Source of the DNA: Pascua guehoae
Lineage: Eukaryota > Basidiomycota > Tremellomycetes > Trichosporonales > Trichosporonaceae
Reading direction: 5' to 3'
Assembly (NCBI GenBank): GCA_001600415.1
Contig: BCJX01000005.1
Span: 2,186,090-2,250,089, forward strand
Length of the DNA: 64,000 bases
Shown here: positions 1-11,232 of the stretch, in pieces
Numbering within the stretch: the stretch's first letter is position 1
How the letters are laid out: every line of letters begins with the position of its first letter
Position numbers and translations under genes: made by a program
The notes under the pieces: model-generated
The model's database searches: none
What the model was told of the DNA's origin: nothing
What the model saw: the letters and a program-made list of their open reading frames with translations, nothing else

Positions 1-2114
1 GGTCAAGTAAGGAGTGTAGAGGGTGTTGAAAGTGAGATGGGTTGGATGAATGAACGATCGGGATGCTGGGTGGGGGGAAAAGAGTGTGGGGCGGGCGTGG
101 GTAAGACAATTTTAACTACTGAGAGCTGGGGGGTAACAAGTGTGTCTCTACGTTATCTGATACCAAGCGGGCATTGCCATTGCCAATTTTTTTGGAATGT
201 GGCGCACCTGTGTCGTCTGGACAGCTGCGGGGGGCACGGAAAAGCCATTGCCGCAAAGGGCGGGAGAGACACAATCAGGATCGCACATCCTCGCTACGTC
301 TTTAGCTCGGTCGCATTGTGGTGTTACTAGCCTGAGCTTGGCTGTTAGCCGCTCTCTTACACCGAGGCTCGAGTGTTTTTTGGTGCACAGGCAGATGTCT
401 GCTTGGAGCTTCGCTTCATGAGGTCACTCGATCAGGAACATGCACGTTTGCCACGCCCTGTCGATCAGGGTCATCAGCAAGATCTGGCCGTGTGTGCGCC
501 TGAACATATCGGTGCAAGATCCCCTCAAACGAGGTGGCCATATCTATGCTAACCATTCTCACTGGTGGTTGGCCCCACTTCGGCCGAAAACAACAAGCGC
601 ACGCAGGCATATGCTGCCAAGAATGTCAGGGTTGGGGGGCGGCAACACATCACATGGTGTGTCACTTCTGGTGGTGGGCCCTCGACAATGCCGTCATGCT
701 TCTATCGAGATTACCGAGGCACCGGTGCGCCACACTATAGGGGCAGGCATCGTCGACCCAGCATTTGTCCGTGCGCCGCAACAAAAACAAAAAAAAAAAA
801 CACAATGAGAGTATATCATCTCTGCCCGCAGGAGCCCCATACAGCAATTGCCCTGTCGCCCACTGTTCCAACCCTTCCGATCTGCGCAGACCGCCTCGCT
901 TACGCAAGTCCCGACAGCGGTCCAGCCATTCGAACTTGTGAGACAAACAAAACGAATTGTGGTCTGAAGGTGTTGCAGCTCGGTACCATGACGGGGGTGG
1001 CGCGCGAGGTCTTGGCGTTGCCTCCAAGCAGGATTATGGCCAGGCCCAGGCTGATTCCGGCTCATCGAGTTGGAAAGCAACACGCGCTCGACAAGCTCAG
1101 GATGCACCATTGGCCCGATTGTTGGCACGTCAGGGGAGCGTGGGCGCGCGGGGGGGGGTGGGGGAGGGGGGGCGGAGGTGGGGAAGAAATATACTACCGT
1201 ACTGTACAGAGCATGAATGCGCAGCTGTGTCAGGGCAACTGGAAGAGGCACCCTCCATCGCTCCCTTTTGGTGGTCTCTGGCAGCTGAGGCGTTGCTCAT
1301 ATGCTCAGAGGGCAATGTTCTGGGGTCATGTTGACAGCCTTGGTCTTTCCTCAATGAACGATGCACGCACCTTCGATCGATCGTTGATTCTGCATGCCAA
1401 GCTTCGCTGCTTGGCGCAATTTGAAGGTGAACAGGAATAGCTTGGTTTGTTTATCCAACCTTGTTCCGTGGCCGCTAACCTCCTGGTCGACGTTCTTAGA
1501 CTATTCAACGTTCCAATATAATGTAACATCAACACCTGCAAATAACGCTTCCCAATAAGAGAATGCCTATGTTCTCTAGCGAACCAACCACAAGCGACTT
1601 CCCCGTCACTTTGGAACGGCAAGTTGAGCTCAGACCTCCGTCGCCTGTTCCTTTCACACTGTCCGTTGCGCAGGGTGTGAGTGGAAGAATGTGGTCTGAG
1701 CGATCTGTCATCTTGGGTTCTTCTGACGCATTGGACGATGCGTGAATGCCAGGGATTCGAACCAACGAAGTTGCGGAATGCTCAGAGTGCGAGGGGCAGC
1801 CGATTGAATACCATTGCCTAGGGCCATGATTGGGGCAGCAGTTGGAGTCCGCGCAGCGCGCCCATTCTGACGATTTCAGTCCACGCATGCCGGCACACAG
1901 GAGGACTAGAAAGGATAGGAATTGTCGGGAGTAGCAATAGCAAGTCTGTACCAACTCTTACCCACCCACGTTAACAATGGCTTTCCTCTAAAGTCACCGC
2001 GCAAACAGTCACCATCAGAGTTCATGATACTAGACAACTACAGAAGAAACCTCTTAGGGCAAACACCATCTCCCTTACCGGCTATTTCTGTCTTGGAGAG
2101 TCACTTCTGAAATC
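1..2114. other. Gene-free left flank
   Basis: No reading frame here looks like a protein. The longest open frame (565-1440, +) runs through a poly-A run near 783-800 and a poly-G run near 1150 and has no recognisable domain. A GGTTCGAATCC-like word lies near 1750 on the minus strand, but the flanking bases do not form a tRNA T-stem. The 3' end of the OPT transporter begins at the right border. Confidence 0.6.
1150..1184 (+). repeat. G-rich tract with G-quadruplex potential
   Basis: Several runs of four to nine G separated by single T, A or C bases are seen on the plus strand. The spacing allows an intramolecular G-quadruplex. It lies in a gene-free stretch, so no function is suggested. Confidence 0.6.
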
Positions 2115-5100
2115 CTACGAATGAGGGACAAGATGGCCCGCGTCGGGGCCAAAGTAGCCGGCGCCTGGAAGCTTGAATGGCGAGCATGCGGCGAGTGTCC
2201 AGGTGCCGATGCAGCCTGGTTGTGATTCCGGATTTCCCCACCAGGTGGGGAAGTTGACTTCGGGGAAGATGAGGGCCCAGAAGACGAGCAGGGCATTGAT
2301 GGAGATGGCAGCAGAAAGGGCAGCGAGAGTAACATAATTGTACCTTTGGGGTTAGTTTGATGGACGCGAACTGAACAATACACACCTGCTCCAGAAGTTG
2401 AGGTACTTGACCTTGAGGAAGTTCCAGCTGAAGTAGTTGATAAACATGCCCGGAATGTACCTGCCCCAGTTGTTGCCTGACATCCACGAGAAGCCCAGGA
2501 TCAGAAGCAGCGGGTGGGAGCCTTGGAGAATGGCACTCTTGCGGAAACGCTTCTTGAGAAGGAACATGACTGTCAAGGTCAGCGATACATTGACACTAGC
2601 GCAGGTACTCACCAAGAGGGAAAGCCGCTCCGAGGGGGAACCCAACAAGCAGAGCTGAGTAACGACCCTTGGGCCCAAAGAGACGAGGGGCACCAATGGT
2701 ACCCCAGAAAATGAAGTTGGAATAATCGCCCTGGCCTTTGAGAATGTCAGCACTTTTCACCATGGTTGTGTCCTCGATGTTGACGTACCACTGGGGCAAA
2801 TAAGCCTGAACGGAGCGTCGTCGGTGCAGACCTTCGGGAGGTCCATGAGCCAGTTCCACTGGCCGACCGTCACTACGGTTCCAATGATCGCTCCCCACAT
2901 CTGAACCCAAAACATGTGCCGCGGGTTGATCTTGACGTAATGGGACAGCTTGAGGTCGTTGGCGTAGATTAGGGCGTGGTAAACGGGCTCGGAACCGAAC
3001 ATGCGGAAGTACTGGACTGTCATAGTGTCACCAGCGGCAAAGAGACCGCCAATGAGCTCGGAGATGACGTTGAGACTGGGCTCAAGACCCGACACAGCGG
3101 TAACGATGCCGACTGGAATAAGGAAGATGAGAGTCACGATTGGGGCCATCATGACCACCGCGGGCGACACTTCGGTGTAGATTCCGAGGCACAGGAAGGA
3201 GACGAGCATGGACAGAAGGATGACGCATCCGAACCACCACTCGGGCACTTCAGGGTAGGCCTGCATGAGGCGATAGTGGATGTCATCGCCGTAGTGGGCC
3301 TGTTCTTCATCGTAGGGCTGTTTGCGGAGCTTGGCGATCCACCTCTTGGCTTCATCGTAAAAGCCTCGGAAGCCGAGTTTCAGGTCGTTGAAGTTGTAGA
3401 GGAAGGTGTGAGCCAAAGCTGTGAACGGTAAGCATCACTCAGGATGGAAGAAGTTCTATACTGACTTCCCGAGGTGTAGGCGAATGTACCAATCATTGAC
3501 ACCAGACGTCCCGCAGTCATGTAGGGCTCCGAGTACTCTGGTCTGTTAGTCAAGTTATGCGAAATTTGCGGGGTCGCCTCACGTTGGTACTTTGTCGCGT
3601 CGAACCTCCCGGCAGCGTCAACAATGTTTTGGACAATGTATTTCTTGCCCTGGTGGTCGAATGTGTTCGGAGAGTTGATTTGCAGGAAGCCGCAGTTCCA
3701 AACATTCTTAAACCAGAAGATAGCGGCGCTGTAGGATGAGTACACATTCCAACTGAATATTGTCCGGTGTGAGGACACTAGGCGGTATACGCACAGAATC
3801 ATGCCGACGGTAAGGCCAGCGATGAAGTTGTAGTGGATCTGGCCATCAGCATCTCAATCCGCGAGTAGCTCCCACGCGTTACTCACGAGCATGGGGAAGT
3901 ATCCTCCAGGCATGTTTAGGAAATTGTAATCGAAAGTAGGCCAAGGGTTGAACCCGAGTCCAACCCCAAAGTTGAGAGACGTCATCGCGACGAGCTTGCC
4001 GCTAGAGGGCTTGATCCACGCCATCCAGTCGAAAATTGTGAGGTTCAGGAACATGTAACCAGGAATGAAATAATAGCTATGGTGTGAGTCGGGGTATTCA
4101 GATCACAGAGGGTAAAATTGTTGGGCCAGTTCGAGGATGTCTGCTGAGAGGACCACCCGGTGTGGGCGGCAAGGAACTCACATGAAGTAGATGGCGAAGA
4201 CCACCCAGAAACACTTGAACATGCTCGCCCGCCATGTGGTGCGGCCAGGGCCGTCTACGGGGTCGGAAGCGGTTCCACGCTCGTGGAGGGCATTGTTCAG
4301 CGCGACAGTGGACAGACTGGCCGGCCAAATGCACGACGACGGGTACACCAAGAAGCGGCGAGTCAGGCCAGCAAAGCCGAAGCCGATCATATTCGTGCCC
4401 AGCGCGCCGAGGAACTGGTAGCCGGGGTCCCTCGCATACTTCATGCCAAACCATTGTGGCATGGCCTGAACAAAGATCAAGTGTTGAGTAGGCGGGAATG
4501 CCATACCCAGGCCGGACATGACGACAATGAGCATGTGCTCTTTCTTATTGAATGGCCCGGGGTTGAGGGGGACGCCAAGAATCTTCCAGTTGGGTAGCCA
4601 CTTGGCCCAAAGGACGCCTATCGGGTCTAAGGCGTCAGTTTATGCCCAGCGGCCTGGAGAAGGAGACTCACAAGCCACAAGCTGGATGACATTTTGGCTA
4701 ATAGAAATTGAAGGATAGCGCAGGCCAAAAATGGCATTGATGACACATCCGATCGCCGACAGTGTGGTACCGATAACCCACACGCGGATTGTAAGGGAGG
4801 GTAGCGTGGGGTCGTCCGTGTTGTCTGCAATGGCACGAACTTCAGGATACGCCGAATCCGTAGATGCCAGTAGGGCAAAGATGCGCATCTCATAGATGAG
4901 CTCCATGTAGTGCTCTGGGTGGGCAATAATGTTGGAGTCGTCGATGAACATCCTCATGCGCTCCAGAGTCTTTGGATCATATCGGGGATCGTGCTTGTGG
5001 ACCGTATAGAGCTCGGAAATGACCTTGAAGCGTGAGTACACTTGCATCACTCTTATCACTGGTTACTGGTGCGTGGCGAGGCATCTGTGGATTGTCTCCT

Positions 5101-5357
5101 CACCTTTTTGGCCTTTTCGGCCGGCATGTCGGGAAGCTTGCTCTCGAGTTCTTCAAGCTCTTGCTGCGTAATCTGCAAATGGCCAGATGCCATCAAGTTG
5201 GCCCCAAGGTCGGCCTTCTCAAGTTTGGAGTCGTCCAAGTCGCGATCGTCGACGGGTTCCTGTGACGGTCAGTTGGTGGAGGTGCTAACATACATACGAC
5301 ATATTCCACAACGTCCTTCTCCCCCTGTTGCTTGTAGGAGAGTTCGTTGGTGGCCAT
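2115..5357 (-). CDS. Oligopeptide transporter, OPT family
   Basis: Proton-coupled plasma-membrane importer of small peptides, by family. I assembled 12 exons: 5298-5357, 5104-5259, 4672-5023, 4182-4626, 3887-4076, 3795-3838, 3591-3752, 3466-3542, 2789-3418, 2613-2735, 2386-2569 and 2115-2343. The phases agree and give 883 residues, the usual OPT length. The N-terminus is charged and cytosolic. The family signature NPGPFNKKEH lies in exon 4, the YPEVRAIADNTDDP stretch precedes the first membrane segment, and many hydrophobic helices follow. Exon 9 carries the QYFRMFG motif typical of the family. The C-terminus ends in a conserved WWGN region and a short hydrophilic tail. The exon 7 donor (GTACCA) and exon 6 donor (GTGCGT) are unusual but are required by the frame. 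No OPT gene partner adjoins it; its promoter faces a 2.9-kb gene-free region. Family is certain; substrate is not. Confidence 0.95.
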
Positions 5358-7420
5358 GGCGCCGGTGGCAAGAATGAGTAAGTATAAGCCTGGGGGGCCG
5401 CTCGAGTCAGTCCGTAGCTCTTATTCATATCATGGTGCATGCCCACTACCACCTATCCTGTCTCTCGAGCAGCGATGGCCTCATTTTAGTTCATAATGGA
5501 GCCGGGCCGGCGTCCCCACCGAGCCCCGCAATGTGAGCAGAGGGCCCCACAGGCCATGCTAACCGCCCACCAACGCACCATGCGGTGCTCTCTACGTCCC
5601 ATGACGAGTCACAGACGTCCGTCGCGGTATCTGTAGCGTTCACGGACGATTGGCGTCGAGTGGCAGATGGGCGCGACGGACAAGGCCGTTTCGCCTCTTT
5701 AAGGTCGGCAGTCGGCCGGATATAGTTTGACGCTAGGAAATAGTTGGGAGCGCTTTAAGCGTGAAAACAGGTGGAGAAAGGCGCTCCGTTACGGCGTTTG
5801 CACCCCAAACGCGGCGACATTCCCGACGCTATCAATAGTGTGGTCCTCGAGTCCACGGACCCATGGACGATGAGGAAGAATGGGCAAACTGTAAAGAGGG
5901 AGCCGTTGTTAGAACAGTGTCGGTTCTGTTTGATCCTTTCGAAGTGTGGAGCGCCGCGCGGGATGCCGTCACAAGTAATTGTCGACGAACCCTATTTGCT
6001 TCCCCCACTCCAAGCAATTGTTGTTAACCAGGGTGAAGGATCACATGGGTCTCATGTCATGTCAGAGGAGGTGCAAACCGCGAGGGCTTTCGAGGAAGCG
6101 ACAAGTGACAGTCCGCCTCATGCAAACAGGACTCACTCCTCCACCGAAAGGCCGGATACATTCCAAAGTGTTGGATCCCATCGGAACCCCCGCGGACCGA
6201 GTGGCACCATTGTGTGTGGGCAATGGCGATGGGTTGTTGGACGTTACAATCCAAGCCCACTCACTATTCGGCAACGACGCCGAGTTGCAGTAAAGAGCAG
6301 TGCGGATGGCGATGACCTCTTGCCAAAGACATGGAGCACTGCAAGAGGCGGCTAGTACTCGCACTACTCCAAAAGTGCTCGCACTAGACGCCGTTATCGC
6401 GCTCGTCTCGCTCATGGGGGTACAGCGTGGTCACCTGGACGAGGCCCAACTACTATGTTGCCACCAGTCCACTGACGCTACTTCATCAATTTCCAGTTCT
6501 CTTATCACCGCAGTGAGGCAAGTGAGCGGTCAGCCAAACATATCGGCCCGATTAGCAACGCCTTGTGGTGCGGTGAGATCTGCGGCTCGTGTCGTGTCTG
6601 CTCCAGTAGGGTACGGTAGGCTGGGCCCGCTGGACAGGTATGGCCCTCCACGATACCCTACGCCTTCTTCTGGAGCGCGAAATGTGGGAACATTGTGAGA
6701 GCGTTGCAGTAGCCCGCAGAATGACACTGTCAGGTGCAGCTATCCACAGAGCGGTGCTGATAGCGCATAAGAGGACAAGGGTTCACAGTCCGCGAAGTTG
6801 CTCCCACCGGGTATTCATACTGTAGTTTGGTGATGGTGCCTCGTAGAGCGAGCTGCTACCCATCAACGGTAAGTGAGTAGCTATGCACGCTCACGGAGTT
6901 GGTCTTTGGCCTACCATCTTGTGCCCCGATCCGCGTGACGATAATTGGACAGTTCTACGTGTGCCTGCCGGGGTGTCCTTCAAGCCGCTTCCAATGGATG
7001 AAACATGAAGCCGTCATCTCCGAGCAAAGGCATTTATTGATCTTCTGGTCCACTGTCCACTGAGAGCTACCATTGCCTCGGTGATCGCCGCACCTGACCA
7101 TCAGTCAACACTGTGGCAAACATGCTTTGTAGTTCCCGGCCCCGAGCCGTGACGTCATTACAAACAACGACTTCACGACACGCACCCGAGTACAGCCTGA
7201 CCTTTTTCTCGCGGCCTCTAGGACGAAGGTCTGGGGGAGAAGGTGCCTCCCTAGGGAGGATGGACCTCGGAATGGGGAGTGAAAGAACATTGCACATGTG
7301 CATTCTAATCAACACTGCAGCTACGCCTAACAGACTGCGAAAGCCCTGCGTAGGGCAAACGCACCTTGCGTTCAGTTCCAGTTGTTGCCGTCTTTTAGTT
7401 GCCACATGTGGCTGTATTTA

Positions 7421-7447
7421 GCCTGCGGCCTGCAGCCTGCGGCCTGC
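7421..7447. repeat. Short GCCTGCGGCCTGCA direct repeat
   Basis: A 14-bp GC-rich word is repeated almost twice in tandem and is partly self-complementary. It lies in the intergenic region about 0.8 kb before the aspartic protease. No function is evident. Confidence 0.6.
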
Positions 7448-8126
7448 TCAGCGTCATTGGGATCGGGGACGTGAGCACCGTGTAGGAACCCGCAGCCCAG
7501 ATGGGGCCAGCACGGAGCGAGGTATTCCGTTGGGGATGTTGATGTTCGTTTGGAATCCACTGGAATCGACGGTGAGTTTAAAGGCAGTCGCCCCTCCGAA
7601 GTTCACACCGAGGCTGCCCCTGCTGCGGGTTAACTGTAACCTGTAGGTGGCAGGAAAGCTGTACCCCGCAAAGGTGCCTGTCCTTTCTTACAGGAATGGA
7701 TCTTTGTGCCATGAGGCCAGAGCCGACCAGGAACGCTGAGAATAGGTCGACACGCAGGAACGAAGGTTTGGCAACTTGGGGGACGCGAGCCACCCGTGCT
7801 CATTCCGCCTATTTTCAGCAGCCTGTCGTCATCCAGGTAGCAGCATCAGGAGATAAGGTTATCTTAGACTGTAATGAAACCCCTCGTGGCACCATATATC
7901 GTTTGTGCGGTGGCCGTGTCCAAGCTCGACGACGTCACTGAACGAGTGGAATGGTGGATATCAGTTGGGTGTGCGTAACGTAAATCACGCAGTTGTGGCC
8001 GAGACGCATGCGCACAGGCAGGTTTGGTGTTGTGACCGGTGACTACTAGAGTAGTGCCAGATGGAACCTCATGGAGTGCATATCCTTCCCAACGTTCCAA
8101 GACGGTTGGCGATGAACTCACAGGCA

Positions 8127-8134
8127 TATATAAA
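8127..8134 (+). promoter_or_regulatory. TATA box of the aspartic protease gene
   Basis: TATATAAA sits 125 nt upstream of the chosen ATG and is followed by a pyrimidine-rich leader, as in many highly expressed fungal genes. Confidence 0.5.
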
Positions 8135-8258
8135 CAACTCCCCTATACCTTGTCCTCTCTAGTATCCTCATCATTCGCCACCTTACATCCCACCTCGCCA
8201 ACTTCGAGCAGCAATTTCTACACCCCTTTACCCAACACCGCTCTCCACAGAGACCAAC

Positions 8259-9705
8259 ATGCAGTCGTTCTTTGAAGCGCAAGTCAAGCTCAAGCAGGAG
8301 AAAAGCCTCAAGAAGGTCCCTTGCAAGCGTAATGACAACTACAAGGCTTCTGGGACCCGGTCGTACGTCTACCTCTTGAACCGCTTCGGCTTCAAGCCCA
8401 CCAAGCCTGGCCCGTACACTCAAGAGGAAGAGGGGGAGAAGGGCAGTCCCGCCTCCAAGAGGCGCACACTGGTCAAGAAGCTCGCAGACGGGCAGACTGG
8501 CAAGGTCACTGCCGAGGACCAGCAATACGACTCGATGTATCTCTGCGCAACGCAGATCGGAACGCCTGCCCAGACTCTCATGCTCAACTTTGACACGGGC
8601 TCTGCCGATCTCTGGGTAAGTGGCTCTTGGATTCTCTCACCATCGTACGGGACCCATGTCTAACAAGTCCAGGTCTTCTCTACCGAGCTCCCCGCCGCGA
8701 GCCAGAAGGGCCACACGATCTTTGACCCGTCCAAGTCGTCAACTTGGAAGGACCTTCCCGGTCTCACATGGGACATTACGTACGCCGACAAGAGTGGGGC
8801 GTCGGGCAACTGTGGGACGGACACGGTTGGCCTTGGTGGTCTTCAAGTCGAGAACCAGTGCGTCGAGTTGGCCCAGAAGATGACATCTTCGTTTGTCAAG
8901 AGCACGGGCGACGGCCTTCTCGGCCTTGCTTGGTCGGGCATCAACACAGTCACTCTGAGGGGCAAGCCCGACCCCCAGCCGACGGTGGTGGAGAACATGA
9001 TTTCGCAAAAGGACATTCCCCAGGCTGCCGAGCTGTTCACTTCGGCCTTTTACAGCTTCCGTGACAAGGGCCTCGAGTCGTTCTTCACTTTCGGCTGGAT
9101 TGATCAGGATCTCGTCAAGGCATCAGGGGAGGAGATCTACTGTAAGTAGCAGCCCTACATCTGGTACCAATCAGCATCGGCGCTAACACAACAGGGACGC
9201 CTGTCGACAACACGCAGGGATTCTGGATGGTCGACTCTGCGTCGGCTGTAGTCAACGGCAAGACCATCCCACTCAGCCGTAACACGGCTATCGTGGACAC
9301 GGGCACCACTCTGGCCCTTCTCTCGGACACGGTTGTCGACGCTTTCTACGCTGCCATTCCTGGCGCCAAGTACGACAGCAGGGAGCAGGGTTACGTCTTC
9401 CCCATCGACACCCCCGTTGACAAGCTTCCCGACTTTAGTGTGGCTATTGGCGACAAGCAGTTTGTCATTCAAAAGGACGACTACGGTTTTGCCCCCATCG
9501 ACAGCACCGGCAAGCTCTGGTACGGCGGCATCCAGTCTCGTGGCAGCAACCCCTTTGACATTCTCGGTGACACCTTCCTCAAGTCTATCTATGCGGTGAG
9601 CCGAGAACAACAGCGAGCCTCTGAACTCTGGGAGACGTGCTAACATGCCGCCAGATCTGGGACCAGGGCAACGTTCGCTTCGGTGCGGTCCGGAAGATTC
9701 CGTAG
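8259..9705 (+). CDS. Pepsin-type aspartic protease (A1 family) without signal peptide
   Basis: Bilobed aspartic endopeptidase. The exons 8259-8615, 8673-9141, 9195-9595 and 9655-9705 join in phase to 425 residues. The two catalytic motifs are FDTGSADLW (Asp112) and VDTGTT (Asp310), about 200 residues apart as in pepsins. A flap-region stretch (ITYADKSG) follows the first motif, and the C-terminus ends with the usual [11 protein letters not shown]...FGAVR block. A basic lysine-rich stretch of about 90 residues precedes the mature-like domain and resembles a propeptide. The start [10 protein letters not shown] has no hydrophobic core, so a classical secretion signal is missing. No in-frame upstream ATG with a signal was found between the TATA box and this ATG. 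The enzyme could be intracellular, unconventionally exported, or preceded by an unseen 5' exon. Family assignment is firm; location is open. Confidence 0.93.
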
Positions 9706-10157
9706 GCCTAGCTTCAGCTGTGGCAGCTGAGTTGCCCAAGAGACAAGTGATAATTGATGAGAACAGACGAAAGTGCCTGAGACCGTTGATGGCGACCCAG
9801 TTGAAAGAATGAATGAATTGTCAGCAGTGTGATGGTCCGCATCGGTCGTGCCGAGAACACTGTCCCCTTCCGTTCACCCTTCAGTACCACTTGCCTCCCC
9901 TCTTGAACTGCCGAGAATCATTTCTGTACCACTTGATATCAGGCGCAGCGTTGCTGCTATTGGCTCCCAACAAACGTCCACCACTGACCACCTGCTCGAT
10001 GGACCCGCTGTTGACATGCTGGGTATGGACCTCTTCTGCAAATGTATGTTCATAGACCACGACAGTGAGATGCGCCTGCTTCGGACAGCTTCATTGAGGC
10101 AAGTTCCTCTGTATGTGCATGCTCATCCGTCACCTCGGCAATGTGTAAATGGCACGA
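9706..10157. other. Convergent 3' intergenic region
   Basis: This stretch separates the 3' ends of the aspartic protease (+) and the 97-residue unknown gene (-). I see no coding signal, and it probably holds both 3' untranslated regions. Confidence 0.5.
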
Positions 10158-10627
10158 CTACTTGGGCGTCTTGGGGAGACCGGCGTTCTCGCGCACCTCG
10201 TCGGCGAGCTTGTCAAAGTGGGGGAACTGCGGTTTAGTATTCGTCGGCTCATCTGAGTGCTGCTGGCAACTCACGCGAAGCTGGAGGTACTTGAGCTTCT
10301 TGCTGACCTCCTCGTCGTTCTCGCCCTGCTTGCGCTTGTTGTCGATGTACGACTTGTAGACGCCCTTGACGTAGCTACCAGTCAACGGCTGATGTGTGCT
10401 GGCTCGGATGACGCCGCGGGTAGGGTTCATAACAGCTGTGCTGTACTCACTTCTCGTCCTCGACGGCACGGGGGGTGTTGAGGGCCTGCTCGGCGGCCGT
10501 CTCGTTGGCGACGTTGGGGATCTCGCCAGACTGGCATTAGCTCCAGCTATCGAGGCCGGCATCTCGGGGTCTGTCCACGTACCTCGAGCTTGGCGCTGGC
10601 GTCGTGGTGGTGACCGTGGTGAACCAT
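10158..10627 (-). CDS. Small 97-residue protein of unknown function
   Basis: Four exons (10583-10627, 10451-10530, 10275-10374, 10158-10226) join in phase to 97 residues, which supports a real gene despite its size. The start is His-rich (MVHHGHHHD). The remainder is charged and soluble, with two helix-prone segments: one around NYVKGVYKSYIDNKRK and one around FPHFDKLADEVRENAG. There is no signal peptide, membrane segment or cysteine motif. Every junction uses GT and AG sites. I do not recognise the family. The size, charge and intron density are compatible with a small mitochondrial or ribosome-associated accessory protein, but nothing in the sequence shows this. It is convergent with the protease gene. 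Confidence 0.65.
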
Positions 10628-11232
10628 TGTGTTGTATGTGCAAGTGTGCGGTAGTGGGAGGGTCAAGTTTGAGGTACAGGATACAAATGCAACGGAAAAG
10701 TCAGAGATGCGAAAAGCAAGCCGGCCAGTGACGAAGATCTCAAGACCATGGAACTCCACAGAACATGCTACCACAACAGCGTGGCACTCTTTCAACTGCT
10801 GTGATGGATGCCGTAACAGGACCCCAAAGTCACTCTCGCGTCGCGCATGGTGTCTATGACGTATCCAAAACTCAAACCCAGGCGCGCCACCATACTCCTA
10901 CCATTACCCCCCCAGGAGCTTGCTCCATTGGTGGCAGAGCCCGTGGCAAGCGGACCGACATACGACTTCAATCGTCACCATCGTTCGCGGGAAACGCCTA
11001 CGTCCAGACCGCGTCACACGATGTGATCGGCGGATAGAGCCGGCCCTTGCATGCGTTCCGCTCTTTGAGAGGACATTGCAGGAAGGGAAGATGATGTGCC
11101 AACTGTTCAATACTGATCTTAGGCTAGAACACTTGATGGAACGAGACGAGGTTCATCTGTGACACAGGGATGCGCTCAGGGTAGGATAGCATGCGCTATA
11201 ACTGCCACGAGCGTGATGCAAAGGCGGTATAT
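10628..11232. other. Intergenic region
   Basis: This is the upstream region of the 97-residue gene and the 3' flank of the antiporter. No coding frame or repeat stands out. Confidence 0.5.

Larger units (their letters stand above)
5358..8258. other. 2.9-kb intergenic region
   Basis: It holds the upstream regions of two divergent genes, the OPT transporter (-) and the aspartic protease (+). The open frames inside (the longest is 5771-6355, +) show no domain, no clear splice pattern and no codon bias, so I see no gene. Confidence 0.55.

Noticed and set aside
565..1440. 291-codon open frame, plus strand
   Set aside because: It crosses poly-A and poly-G runs, has no domain and no sensible composition.
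1735..1830. tRNA-like GGTTCGAATCCC word on the minus strand
   Set aside because: Only two of five T-stem pairs form and no matching acceptor or anticodon stem can be drawn.
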